Both the position numbers and the translations under genes were made by a program. From Desulfobacteraceae bacterium (GTDB taxonomy: Bacteria > Desulfobacterota > Desulfobacteria > Desulfobacterales > UBA11574), in contig JAUVVL010000004.1 of assembly GCA_030604635.1 (NCBI GenBank), positions 1-33,845 on the forward strand: a DNA stretch of 33,845 nt, read 5' to 3'. The notes below the pieces were generated by a model. The model worked only from the letters and a program-made list of their open reading frames with translations. It was not told the DNA's origin and searched no databases. This document shows, in pieces, positions 7,705 to 18,197 of the stretch (positions are counted from its first letter, which is position 1; each line of letters starts with the position of its first letter).

Positions 7705-7879
7705 GTGTTCTCCTGCTCAGACCTTGTCAAGTAGTCGCGTAGTTGACTGGTCAAGTGGTTGTTATTATGTTAAGAAATAAGCTTTCATGTTGACTGTTCA
7801 GCGGTCTGTAAGTACAAAGCTTTGCCACTTTGTGCTTCTATAACTATATGTTCTTATCACAGCTGTCTGCAATATAAAA

Positions 7880-7905
7880 GGGGAGAAGATAAAAATCCCC
7901 TCCCC
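7880..7905 (-). terminator. Candidate intrinsic terminator after fdhB
   Basis: On the minus strand AGGGGAtttttatctTCCCCT-like stem followed by TTTTAT, just downstream of the fdhB stop. Confidence 0.4.
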
Positions 7906-7934
7906 CTTTATTTTAATTGCTCACTTAGCTGTCA

Positions 7935-8660
7935 TTAAAGCAGACGTGAAGCAATATTCGTTAACGGGCGAATCATCTGTTTTAATGCCATCTGCCTTGT
8001 AATGTCAAAAACAGCATTTGAGGCCATAGCATCATCGCAGTACAGTTTCGGCTCATAAGCCACAAGATAAATAACACTTACATCATCGGCATCTATGAGC
8101 ATGGCCTTCGGGTATTTCTTTTTAGCAACTGCGAGCTGTTTTCCGGCAAGGGCAAGTATTTCATTGCGATCTCCGAAATTCATTGCCCCTGTCGGGCATG
8201 TCGCAACACATGCCGGAACCAGTCCGTTTACAACCCGGTCTATACACATGTCACACTTGGCAAGTGTGCCGTCAGGTCCTTTTCGCGGAATATTATACGG
8301 ACATGACTCGATGATCTCAGTGATTTCATCGGCATTTAGACGCTTTGTATTTGCAAAGATGATCGCCCCTGTTTTATCATCTCTATAAATGGCTTCTGGA
8401 TCGCCTGCCGTCTCAAGACACGTAGCCTCGATACAATGCCGGCACTGTTCCGGGAAGAAAAGCCAGTTTAACTTTCTATTAATAACCTCTTCACGCATTC
8501 TGACAAGTTTATACGTGTTAAATGAAAGATCAGCCGGATTCTCATAAGTTCCCCTGTTTATGGTCTTCTCTGCGGGGAGATCATGCCATTGCTTACAGGC
8601 TACCTGACATCCTCTGCAGGCCGTGCAACGAGTTGTATCTATTAAAAAAGATTTGCTCAT
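7935..8660 (-). CDS. fdhB: Formate dehydrogenase iron-sulfur (beta) subunit
   Basis: Ferredoxin repeats CTACRGCQVACKQWHDLPAE, CRHCIEATC, CPYNIPRKGPDGTLAKCDMCIDRV, ACVATCPTGAMNFGD. Confidence 0.92.
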   Translation of the reverse strand: MSKSFLIDTTRCTACRGCQVACKQWHDLPAEKTINRGTYENPADLSFNTYKLVRMREEVINRKLNWLFFPEQCRHCIEATCLETAGDPEAIYRDDKTGAIIFANTKRLNADEITEIIESCPYNIPRKGPDGTLAKCDMCIDRVVNGLVPACVATCPTGAMNFGDRNEILALAGKQLAVAKKKYPKAMLIDADDVSVIYLVAYEPKLYCDDAMASNAVFDITRQMALKQMIRPLTNIASRLL

Positions 8661-8676
8661 CTATGATCACCTCCTT

Positions 8677-11600
8677 TTATTTCTTGGTTACGTTGACCAT
8701 AAAGGCCTTGGTTTCAGGTATCCTGGTGTTGGGGTCACCGGTCGACGGGGTGAGCAAGTTAGCGCTCTCCTCGGCGCCGCTTTCAGGCCAGCGCCATCCA
8801 TAATGCCAGGGAATACCAACCTGGTGAACAGTGTTCCCGGCTATCTTAAACGGTTTAAAACGCTTTGTTACAATAGCCGTGCATTCCAGAGTTCCACGCG
8901 CAGATGAAACTATTACACGTTCACCGTTCTTGAAGCCCCTCAATTTCCCAAGCTCTTCGCTCATTTCCACAAAAACCTGGGGCTGAAGTTCAAGCAGCCA
9001 CGGCTGAGGACGTGTCATGAGCCCTGTCTGCCAGTGCTCTGATACACGGTATGTCGTACTGACAAACGGGAACCTTGGATCGCATGTCAAGTATGCATCA
9101 GCATCTGTTCCATATACAGGCGCTGTAGGATTCATCCTTTGTTTGTTCATGAGGTTCTTTTCAATAGGACATTCCAGCGGCTCGTAATGTTCCGGGAACG
9201 GACCATCAGCGCGGCCAGGACCGAATATCTGCCCATGCCCATGCTTTCTCATGATAAAAGGATGCTTTGCATCCTTTCTTTTTGTTCCGTCAGGATTCTC
9301 GAGAGGATACCAGCCACCGTCCGGAACGTCTCCGATCCACTTCTTTGAGACATACTTGCCGTTCTCGACATTTCCTGCGAACCTGATAACCCAGTCTTTC
9401 TTATCCCACGGCTGTCCTTTGGGATCAACAGAAGCGCGGTTGTAAATAATTCTCCGGTTTACAGGCCAGCACCATGCAAAGTTCGGATACAGACCGATAT
9501 TGTTCGGAGCATCTACTTTACTGCGCCTGGCTGACATGTTTCCCTTTTCCGTATAGCTATGACAGTAGAGCCAGTTTGCAGATGAAGTTGAACCGTCAGC
9601 CTGCAGCCATGCAAAGCTTGGCACAAGCGTGCCTTTCTTGCAAAGCTTGCCTTTAACCTTGACATCGCGTGTAAAGTAGCCGTTTATCTCTTTGGCTACC
9701 TTGTGAGCATCATATTCGCCATTTGTCTCATAATCCCACTTGAGGTTGAGTATAGGTTCCGGGAATACTCCGCCCTCTTTGTAAACCTCTTTGATTTTAT
9801 GACCGAGTTGCATAATAATATGGCCGTCAGAAAGGCTGTTTCCAAGCGGTTTTGGCCCCTGATAGCGCCACTGCATCCATCTGCCGCTGTTGGTAATGCT
9901 GCCTTCCTTTTCAACCGACACACATGCCGGAAGCATAAAAACCTCTGTCTTTATTGTGGAAGGATTCATTCCAGGCCCTTTCCAGAATGAGCCTGTTTCA
10001 TTGTCAAAAAGGTTGACATTGACCATCCAGTCAAGATTTTCCATGGCCTTGCGTGTCTTATTTGAATTTGCGCCACTACAGGCCGGATTCATACCCCAGG
10101 CAAAGAAACCCTTGATAGTACCCTTGTACATTTCATCAAAGAGGGTTAACCAGGAATAATCGGTCCCATCGTCCACCTTTGGCAGCCAGTCATACCCGAA
10201 ATCATTTGCTTTAGTGGCGTTTTCACCAAAGAAGGATTTAAGAAGGCTGACTGAATACTTTGGATAATTCTGCCACCAGTTTGCGGAAAGCGGATCATTG
10301 CTTTTTGGAGTCCACTTTTTGTTATAGGCGGCAAGGGACACATTCGAAGCCCTTGGAGTCTTAAGATAGCCGGGCCAGATGTGCCACAGCAGACAGTGAT
10401 CTGTAGAGCCCTGCACATTTGACTCGCCTCGCAGCGCATTGACACCACCGCCGGCAACGCCCATGTTGCCAAGAAGAAGCTGTATCATCGCCATTGTCCG
10501 GATATTCTGGACGCCTACTGTATGCTGGGTCCAGCCCATGGCATACATAACCGTGCCTGCTTTTCCCATGGCGCCGGTAGCGGCATAAGTCTTGTAAACC
10601 TTTACAAGATCAGATTCAGGAGTTCCGGTAATCTCGGAAACCAGCTTGGTATTATACCTGCTGAAATGTTTCTTCAGGAGCTTAAGAACGCAGCGGCTGT
10701 TCTTTAAAGAGCGATCCATTTTCGGGACACCCTTTGAATCCATATCAAAAGCCCACTTGCTCTTGTCATATTTCCTGTTTTTTGCTTCATAGCCGGAAAA
10801 CAGACCATTTCTAAATTTAAATGCCTTTCCAACAATAAACGGCGCATTGGTATAGTTTGCGACATACTCTTTATTGTATAGCTTTTTATCGAGTATGTAC
10901 TTGATCATACCTCCCAGAAAGGCGATATCCGTACCTGAACGAAGAGCTGTATAAATATCCGCCTTTGAGGATGTCCTTGTAAACCGGGGGTCAACACTGA
11001 TTAGCTTGGCTCCCTTTTCTTGTGCCATCTGAACATACTTAAATGATATGGGGTGATTTTCTGCAGCATTGCTGCCCATGATCAGTATGCAGTCACTGTT
11101 CTTAATGTCGATCCAGTGATTAGTCATTGCGCCACGTCCGAACGACTCTGCCAGAGCCGCAACAGTTGCGCTATGTCAGATACGAGCCTGATGTTCAACA
11201 TATACAAGCCCGAGAGCACGCACCATTGCCTGATAAATCCAGCACTCTTCATTGTCTATGGCCGCGCTTCCGACTGAAGCAATGGCTTTTGTCCGATTTA
11301 CCACCTGTCCTTTGGCATTTTTGTGTTCAAATGATGCCTCCCTTGTTGCTTTAACTCTTTTGGCAATTTCCGTCAGCGCCCAGTCCCATGAAACCTTTTC
11401 CCATTTTTTGGAATAGGGGGCTCTATACATCGGTTCAAGAAGACGGTTCTCATTCTCTGCCAGTTGTGACAGGGCAGCGCCTTTTGAACAAAGAGAGCCT
11501 CTGTTGATTACATGATCCGGATCACCTTCGATGTTGATGACACGACCGTCACCTTTCTTGTTGGTATGCACAATAGCCCCGCAACCTACTGCGCAATAGC

Positions 11601-11751
11601 AGCAGATTGTGGTGGTCTCCTTGGCATACTTGGTCTTGAGCATCTGCGCATGGGCTTTGATCGGTGTAAGATCGAATCCCAAACCGCTTACTGCAAGACC
11701 GGCAGCAAAGGCACCGGTAATCTGGATAAACTTCCTTCGAGTAACATTCAT
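8677..11751 (-). CDS. fdhA: Formate dehydrogenase alpha subunit, selenocysteine-containing, Tat-exported
   Basis: ORFs 11176-11751 and 8677-11127 are in one frame separated only by TGA at 11176-11178: ...YVEHQARI-U-HSATVAALAESFGRGAMTNHW...; Tat motif TRRKFIQITGAFAAG, CCYCAVGCG 4Fe-4S site. Total 1024 aa with Sec at residue 192. Confidence 0.95.
11135..11178 (-). promoter_or_regulatory. Sec UGA codon (11176-11178) and putative bacterial SECIS element
   Basis: TGACATAGCGCAACTGTTGCGGCTCTGGCAGAGTC: small stem TGC-GGCTCTG-GCA at the spacing recalled for the E. coli fdhF SECIS. Confidence 0.65.
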
Positions 11752-11808
11752 AAACTCTACCTCCTTTCCTTATTAGTTCTTATTGGTCCTGGTTAATATT
11801 GACAAATA

Positions 11809-12834
11809 TCATCCACCAATTGCCGACATCCGGCCCGCAACCATGACAGGCTGATTGCAGACCACATTGTGGTCAAATGGTTTGTGACTCACAGCTCTCA
11901 GAAAAACATCGGCCAGCTCGCTGTCTAAACATCCTCTTCTAAGAGGGCCTTTAAGATCCTCCTGACGATCTGATAGAAGACATGCCCTCAGCTTTCCGCT
12001 TGCCGTTAATCTCAATCGATTACATTCATTGCAAAAATGTTTGCTTATAGCATGAATAAAACCTATTTCTCCCTTTGCGCCTTTAAATTTATAACGCTTA
12101 GCAGGGCCGTCATTAACCCCATTTTTAACAGGAATCAATTCTCCTAATGCATTGATACGTTTCTTTATTTCAGGTGCAAGCAATTGCTTGCCGATATTAT
12201 TAATATGAGGAGTTCCTATCGGCATGTACTCGATAAATCGAATATGAAATGGATAAGAAAAAGATAATCTAGCGATATCTGTTAATTCATCATCGTTGAT
12301 TCCATTTAGAGCGACCACATTAATCTTTATAGGATTAAAACCCATCTTTTGAGCTAATTCTATACCTTCCCAGACCTGATCAAACATGTCGTGCCCTGTT
12401 ATGTCTTTATATTTTTGTCTGTTCAATGTATCCATGCTGACATTGATTCTTTTTATACCGGCAGATCGTATCTTTTTTATATTATCCTTTAATAATACAC
12501 CGTTGGTTGTAAGGGATACATCTGAAAGTCCATCAATTTGTGTTAATTGGCCAAGAAAATCGTAAACACCTTTCCGGATAAGCGGTTCTCCGCCGGTAAT
12601 GCGGACCTTGGATATGCCAAGGCGTACCCCGATTCTGACAAGACGCAGGATTTCTTCATATCTTAAAATTTCTTTATGTGGAAGGTGCTGACGTGAATCA
12701 TTAGGAACGCAGTATATGCATCGCAGGTTGCAACGGTCGGTAATAGATATACGCAAATAGTTCAGGCATCGATTGTATTTGTCGATTAATTGTAACTCCG
12801 GCAGTTTTATTATCCTTTTATCGATATCTGCCAT
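11809..12834 (-). CDS. moaA: GTP 3',8-cyclase MoaA (molybdopterin biosynthesis)
   Basis: Radical SAM motif ISITDRCNLRCIYCVP, RITGGEPLIRKG, C-terminal CNECNRLRLTASGKLRACLLSD, terminal GG. Confidence 0.95.
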   Translation of the reverse strand: MADIDKRIIKLPELQLIDKYNRCLNYLRISITDRCNLRCIYCVPNDSRQHLPHKEILRYEEILRLVRIGVRLGISKVRITGGEPLIRKGVYDFLGQLTQIDGLSDVSLTTNGVLLKDNIKKIRSAGIKRINVSMDTLNRQKYKDITGHDMFDQVWEGIELAQKMGFNPIKINVVALNGINDDELTDIARLSFSYPFHIRFIEYMPIGTPHINNIGKQLLAPEIKKRINALGELIPVKNGVNDGPAKRYKFKGAKGEIGFIHAISKHFCNECNRLRLTASGKLRACLLSDRQEDLKGPLRRGCLDSELADVFLRAVSHKPFDHNVVCNQPVMVAGRMSAIGG

Positions 12835-12861
12835 TACCGTAACCTTTCAGACAAGCCCCTA

Positions 12862-12903
12862 AAAATAAAAAAACGCCTCCGCATCTCTTTGCCAAAGGCG
12901 TTA
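12862..12903 (-). terminator. Intrinsic terminator (riboswitch expression platform) upstream of moaA
   Basis: Minus strand: AACGCCTTTG-gcaaagagatg-CGGAGGCGTTTTTTTATTTTT. Confidence 0.8.
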
Positions 12904-12914
12904 TTTAAAGCATA

Positions 12915-13010
12915 TCGTGCCCTCAGTAACCCGGCAGTCATGGCCCTTTGGCTGTAAATCCGTAGTTTTGCGTCCCTGCCTTTCAGCAGATTTGCCTTTT
13001 TCTTTGTACG
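12915..13010 (-). ncRNA. GEMM-I type cyclic-dinucleotide riboswitch
   Basis: Minus strand: AAAGAAAAAGGCAAATCTGCTGAAAGGCAGGGACGCAAAACTACGGATTTACAGCCAAAGGGCCATGACTGCCGGGTTACTGAGGGC: GGCAAA, GAAA tetraloop, GGGACGCAAA and GCCGGGTTAC(C/T)GA receptor match the GEMM-I consensus. Confidence 0.85.
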
Positions 13011-13062
13011 TCGAATTTTAATAATTTCAGGGCTCCTGACCTCGCGTAATTTCAAATGCAAC

Positions 13063-13194
13063 TTATTCCTCCTTGAAGACCAACGTCATCCGGGTGCCGG
13101 GGTAGACATAACACTCCTCATTCATGACTTCACATAGTTGTTTGAGTACACGATTTGCTCGGGGTGTAGACATCGTATGAAACTTGACGGTCAT
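13063..13194 (-). CDS. 43-aa hypothetical protein
   Basis: MTVKFHTMSTPRANRVLKQLCEVMNEECYVYPGTRMTLVFKEE with GGAA-type RBS; immediately upstream of the riboswitch. Confidence 0.45.
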   Translation of the reverse strand: MTVKFHTMSTPRANRVLKQLCEVMNEECYVYPGTRMTLVFKEE

Positions 13195-13367
13195 AATTCC
13201 CTGTTCCTCAGAAGGTATTATATCTGCCGGTTGCTGAAAAACACTTCTCAAAAGCTTCTTCTGCTTTTTTGGATATTTTTCATTTTATCCCCCCCTTCAT
13301 AACGTTGTGTCATTCGAGTGCCCTTTTTTTACTTTGTCAGAATAGAGAGGACAATATAAAGATCTTT

Positions 13368-13835
13368 TCACTTTCTCCGCTTGTTTTTGGGAAACAGTTT
13401 AAATGCTGCTGCCGGAGATTCCACCACTTTCTGGATTTTTTCCTGCATATCCTTTTTTTCGTCGGCGTCTTTTTTTTCCCATGCCAATTCAATCTTGGTT
13501 ACAAGTTCATCAATTTCACACGGTTTGGTCAGATAATCGTAGGCACCCAACTTAATCGCCTCAAGTGCTGTATCAACGGAGCCGTGACCGGTCAGAATAA
13601 GGGTTTCGGTAAAGAGCCCCAACTTTTTCATCTCTTTGAGCGTCATAATGCCGTCCATACCCGGCATTTTCAGGTCAAGAACCACCACATCAAAGCTGTC
13701 TTGCTCAAGCATACGTATGGCATTGTCTCCACTATCAACCACCGTAACACGGTATCCCCTGGTTTCCAGGAGTTTTGACACGTTGTCGGTAAAGACAACT
13801 TCATCATCTACCAGTAAAATTTTATAACCTAGCAT
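13368..13835 (-). CDS. Single-domain (REC) response regulator
   Basis: MLGYKILLVDDEVVFTDNVSK...VVVLDLKMPGMDG...ILTGHGS...DYLTKPCE; the longer ORF 13368-14207 overlaps the kinase gene and is not needed. Confidence 0.9.
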   Translation of the reverse strand: MLGYKILLVDDEVVFTDNVSKLLETRGYRVTVVDSGDNAIRMLEQDSFDVVVLDLKMPGMDGIMTLKEMKKLGLFTETLILTGHGSVDTALEAIKLGAYDYLTKPCEIDELVTKIELAWEKKDADEKKDMQEKIQKVVESPAAAFKLFPKNKRRK

Positions 13836-13875
13836 TTGAATTTGCTTGCCTCCTTTCCGAATATGGATATAGAGT

Positions 13876-15648
13876 TTATCTTTGATAGTTGCTTTCCAAA
13901 AGATCCGGAGGTGGACTGTATGGGAGAAAGAAATTGAATTCCGTCCCCTTGTCAAGTTCACTCCGAACCGTAATGTTTCCACCCAATTGTTTAATGGTAC
14001 TGTAAACGATGGATAGGCCCAACCCCGTTCCTTTGCCCACCGGTTTGGTCGTAAAAAACGGATCAAATATCTTTTCCAGATTTTCCGGGGGGATTCCCTG
14101 ACCGGTATCAGCGAATTCGATCTGAACCCCTTGATTTTGATCATCAGAACAGGTCGTGATACGAACCGCACCGTAAAGCTTCCCGCCGTCATGCGCGTCG
14201 ATTGCATTGGTAATCATGTTCAAAAACACCTGTTGAAGCTGGGAGGGATCAGAAAGAATCGGCGGCAGGTTTTCCTCAAAATCGGAAATAAATTTAACGC
14301 CGCTTGTTCTGGCCTCTCTTTCCGTCAGATCAATCAATTCTTTTATGAATGCATTGATGTCAATGGTTTCAATCACCGATGTCGTCCGGCGAGAAAAGCG
14401 GAGCAGGTTATACGTAATGTGTTTACAGCGCTTTGCCTGTATATCGATCTGTGTCAAAGAGTCCAACAATTGGTTTTTAAACTCCTCATCCAGAGCCGGG
14501 CTTCGCTCAACCAAATCGAGCAAGATCTGCTTTTCGGTTACAATGATGGCCATGGGATTGTTGATTTCATGGGCCACGCCGGCCGAAAGCTCTCCGATGG
14601 AAGCGAGTTTGCCGGCCTGCATGAGCTGTTTATCCAACCAATCGGATTCTATATCACGCTTTTTAATGATCGCAATCATATGTCTTGTAATCAGAATTGA
14701 GACTACAAGAATGGTTAAAGCACTCAGGTGAAGAAAAATTAGTGTCGCATAGTTGGCATGGTTGACTTTATTAAATGCCTCTGAATAATTTTGTTTTACC
14801 ACCAGTAACCAGCGGGTGGGGTATTCAAGCCAGGTCTGGCCCGCGATCTGACGCGGGAGCTTATGATTGCGGTTATCCGTGCTTTTTTCTAAAAAGCGGA
14901 TTTTAATACCTTCATGGAAAGTTCCGACGGGATAGGAGGCTTTCTCCATAATCTTACCGCTGAACCGCGAGCTGGTCTGAAAAATCCTATCCTTATTTAA
15001 AAGATATACTTCGCCGGTTTTGCCGATTCTGACATTTTCCACAAGGGAACGAAAAACTTCGGTGTCAATAGTGGCCCTTAAGATCCATTTTTCCCCTTTT
15101 CCAAAGCGGACAACTGCTATAATAAAATGCGGAACCCTGCGAAACCCCATAAACATATCGCTTATGTAAATGCCTTTCTTCATGACTTCTTTAAACCAGA
15201 AGGCCTGGGAATAGTTTTTGTCCATCAGATCGTAGGGGCCGATGTATACTAAATGTTTACCACTGGCATCGATAACCCCCAGATCCATATATGATCCATC
15301 TTCCCGGTTTATAATTTCGAAAATATCATTAAGATTCGATGCTTTTCTCAGGTAGTCCTTGGAGTGGGACTGGGCGATGATTTGGAGTTTGGAAGTGCGT
15401 TCTTTCAAAAATAACTCGATAATTTTTCGATGATGATTTACCTGGGTTCGAAAGGAATTCATCATAGCGGATTTTGCAAAGCGGGTATAATGAAGATTGA
15501 TTCCCCAACCTACCAAAAGAAGCGGAACAAGCGAACATACTATTGTTAACACTACGAATCTGCGGAATAATCTGGAGTAGTAAATTTTCTTCCGTGGCTT
15601 CCCGTTTTGTTCATTAGCGCTGCCGTTTACGGCCGTTCGTTCTTCCAT
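13876..15648 (-). CDS. Cache-domain sensor histidine kinase
   Basis: Two TM segments, periplasmic Cache-like domain ([25 protein letters not shown]), H-box [17 protein letters not shown]-box, [22 protein letters not shown]. Confidence 0.92.
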   Translation of the reverse strand: MEERTAVNGSANEQNGKPRKKIYYSRLFRRFVVLTIVCSLVPLLLVGWGINLHYTRFAKSAMMNSFRTQVNHHRKIIELFLKERTSKLQIIAQSHSKDYLRKASNLNDIFEIINREDGSYMDLGVIDASGKHLVYIGPYDLMDKNYSQAFWFKEVMKKGIYISDMFMGFRRVPHFIIAVVRFGKGEKWILRATIDTEVFRSLVENVRIGKTGEVYLLNKDRIFQTSSRFSGKIMEKASYPVGTFHEGIKIRFLEKSTDNRNHKLPRQIAGQTWLEYPTRWLLVVKQNYSEAFNKVNHANYATLIFLHLSALTILVVSILITRHMIAIIKKRDIESDWLDKQLMQAGKLASIGELSAGVAHEINNPMAIIVTEKQILLDLVERSPALDEEFKNQLLDSLTQIDIQAKRCKHITYNLLRFSRRTTSVIETIDINAFIKELIDLTEREARTSGVKFISDFEENLPPILSDPSQLQQVFLNMITNAIDAHDGGKLYGAVRITTCSDDQNQGVQIEFADTGQGIPPENLEKIFDPFFTTKPVGKGTGLGLSIVYSTIKQLGGNITVRSELDKGTEFNFFLPYSPPPDLLESNYQR

Positions 15649-15696
15649 ACAAAAATTTTCCTTTAAGGAGACATCAATTATTCAGGGTTATCGTGT

Positions 15697-15726
15697 CTGC
15701 CTGCGGACACTCTCAGGCAGGCAGAT
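15697..15726 (+). terminator. Hairpin plus T-run between HDAC and kinase genes
   Basis: CTGCCTG-cggacactct-CAGGCAGGCAGATTTTT; no plus-strand gene precedes it, so function is uncertain. Confidence 0.3.
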
Positions 15727-15943
15727 TTTTAGAATATTTGGGTTATTGAGCGGTCAATATGCCGGGCAACCCTCTACGTTCATTAATTCAAAAACCATGC
15801 CACGACGGCCCGCAAGGCTCAGTTACAAAAGTCATTGATTTAGTTGACTTTAATATGGATCGGGGAAAAAATGCGGATTTAATATGGCGGAGTGTAAACC
15901 GTATAGAGACAATAGTGACCATTATAATATTCAGTAAAGATGA

Positions 15944-16996
15944 TTAGCGAAGTATTTTCCAGTATTTTTTCTGGATTCCAATCACTTTTTTTAGCGCAGA
16001 GAACCGGGGGACGCCGTGTAATTTTAGCTTGTCTGTCTTATCTCTGCGCAGCGTCGGTACATTGCACAGTTCCTGAAGGACACGCAGGCCGCATTCCCTG
16101 ATTCCCTTAAGGCTGTACCCCCCTTCCATGATAAACACGATGCGACCATTGCAGACGTTTTCCGCCGTTTCGAGCAGAAGACGGGTTAAAAGAGCATAGC
16201 CCTCGGGTGAAACCTGCATTGCGCCCAGGCGATCATGCATGTAGAGATCGAAACCGCAGGATACCAGAATTATTTCCGGCTGATATTCCCGTGCGACGGG
16301 ATTCAGTAAAAAATGGATGATCCGGGCAAAATCCATATCGCCGTGTCCTTTTCCCAGGGGAATATTAATGGTAAACCCTTCCCCTTTTTTGCGACCCACT
16401 TCACCCAAACTTCCGGTTCCCGGAAAAGCCGGAAATCCATGCATGGAAACAAATAGTACCGCATCGGTATCATAAAAGGCAGTCTGGGTTCCATTGCCGT
16501 GGTGTGCATCGATGTCGACAATCATGACCCTTTCAACAGAATGGCATTCCTTTAAGTATCTGGCCCCCAGGGCGATGTTATTAAAAAGGCAGAACCCCAT
16601 GGCCCTGTCAGGTTCTGCATGATGGCCGGGCGGCCTTAAGGGAACGAAGCCCCGGTCGGCCCTTCCTTTCCAGATTTCATCGAGAAGGCTGAATACGCTG
16701 CCCACAGCCAGGCGAGCGACATCATAAGACTTTTCAGTTGTCTGTGTATCCAGGTCAAACGCAAAAAGCGGCATTCCTGAAGTTCGTGCCACGCGTTCAA
16801 TATAATCGGGCGTGTGCACCATGGCAAGCTCCTGGGGAGAAGCGAGTCTTGGTGCTACCTCCGTCCACTTGCCCGCAAGAGAAGGCTCCTCCAGCACAGA
16901 AAGGATCGCTTGCAATCGTTTGGGATTTTCCAAATGGAAAATCTGTTCCAGGTGATGTGCAAACCGTTCGTCCTTAATGACAAGCAGTGGCTGCAT
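15944..16996 (-). CDS. Histone deacetylase/acetoin utilization-family (class II HDAC-like) deacetylase
   Basis: RPPGHHAEPDRAMGFCLFNNIALGA, MIVDIDAHHGNGTQ, SCGFDLYMHD and EGGYSL: metal ligands present. Confidence 0.92.
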   Translation of the reverse strand: MQPLLVIKDERFAHHLEQIFHLENPKRLQAILSVLEEPSLAGKWTEVAPRLASPQELAMVHTPDYIERVARTSGMPLFAFDLDTQTTEKSYDVARLAVGSVFSLLDEIWKGRADRGFVPLRPPGHHAEPDRAMGFCLFNNIALGARYLKECHSVERVMIVDIDAHHGNGTQTAFYDTDAVLFVSMHGFPAFPGTGSLGEVGRKKGEGFTINIPLGKGHGDMDFARIIHFLLNPVAREYQPEIILVSCGFDLYMHDRLGAMQVSPEGYALLTRLLLETAENVCNGRIVFIMEGGYSLKGIRECGLRVLQELCNVPTLRRDKTDKLKLHGVPRFSALKKVIGIQKKYWKILR

Positions 16997-18169
16997 GAGA
17001 CAAATAAGCCTTTTTGCGCAGAATTTTAAACTGTTTTTTTATGATCTTTCTGATTTCCTCAATCACATTTTCCTTAAGATCCCGGCAATGGTTTGCCATA
17101 ACCAGAACGGCTTTCACCAGATGCCCTTCTGGGCTTTTCAGCACATATTCGGAAATCCTACGGGATTGAAAGCCGGTGGAAGCATAAAACCCCCTGGCCC
17201 CGATTTCGGAATCAAGACGAATCTCATTAACTCGGGTAAAATAGGTTTTCCAAAGCAGCCAGACTCCCGCTACCAGAAGGACGCCGGCACCTTTGACAGC
17301 CGCAGGGGCGGCTTCTACCCGATTCCCGGTCTTGCCGCCCAGGGTGGCAATGAATTTGATTTCCAGAACCTTGCCAAACAGATGATCTTTAAAGACCAGA
17401 TAGACCAATCCCACAATTATTTGTTTTACCACGCATACAAACAGGTTCCTTTCCAGACCCCGGGCCAGACAGTTCAGAATGAATCTTACATGAAAAAATT
17501 CAAGGTTGATCTCGGCGATCTGTATCAGGCTGTCGATACAGTAGGGAAAACGGGCGAAAAATGCCGGCGTGTCAACATCAACCGTACCCCGATACAATAC
17601 ATTAGGATCGAATGCCTCTTCGGGTATCTTGCGTGCCGGGTTGTCTTGCTTGATATCTTCCAGAAAACAAACAAGCCCTTTGTAAAACGCAATGTTTGTT
17701 CCGTTTTTTAAGGGCGCAGGGGGTCTTTCCCCGGAAAAGGATATATTCGGTGGGTGATCCGGGTCGACTCCCAGCTTCTGGAGTTTTTTTTCAAGCGTGC
17801 GATGGCATAATCGATCTCATGGGTCACCATAAACTTGAAGCCTGCCGCCCGAATCTCTGCGGCGGAGTTGGGGTAACTAATAAGATCTTGTTTATACCGA
17901 AGTTCTTGTTTTTTAACCAGCGCGCCGTATTTGATCAAAAGGTGCTGTTCTATGGGAACCGTACCCTCGGTGAAGTAGAGGATTTTATTTACCGTAACCT
18001 TTTGGTTTTGAAAAAGGAAATAGAGATTACCTCCATGGAAGGCTTCGTCCGGATGTGAAGGCACGTCTATCTGGCCCCGGCCGAACATTCGCTCCAGTGA
18101 ATACCCTATATCGGAATCCCTGCGGGATATGGCAGCAATGGCCTGCTTTAAAGTCTCTCTTTTAATCAT
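16974..18169 (-). pseudogene. Hypothetical membrane-associated protein split by a -1/+1 frame change at an A8 run
   Basis: MIKRETLKQAIAAISRRDSDIGYSLERMFG...DYAIARLKK in one frame continues as KLQKLGVDPDHPPNISFSGERPPAPLKNGTNIAFYKGLVCFLEDIK...YRGTVDVDTPAFFARF... after the 8-T run at 17784-17791. Confidence 0.7.
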
Positions 18170-18197
18170 GGATACAATCGCTTCGCGATTTGACAGG

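Noticed and set aside
12834-13061. ORF 12834-13061 (75 aa) upstream of moaA
   Set aside because: It reads through the riboswitch and terminator, is Arg/Lys rich and has no recognisable domain; the RNA structure explains the sequence better.
13368-14207. Long 279-aa version of the response regulator
   Set aside because: Its N-terminal half overlaps the kinase gene out of frame; the REC domain starts at the ATG at 13835.
15759-15947. 62-aa plus-strand ORF between HDAC and kinase
   Set aside because: No RBS or motif recognised; more likely noncoding intergenic DNA.
17696-18058. Plus-strand ORFs antisense to the 16974-18169 gene
   Set aside because: No domain signal; typical shadow ORFs of GC-rich coding sequence.
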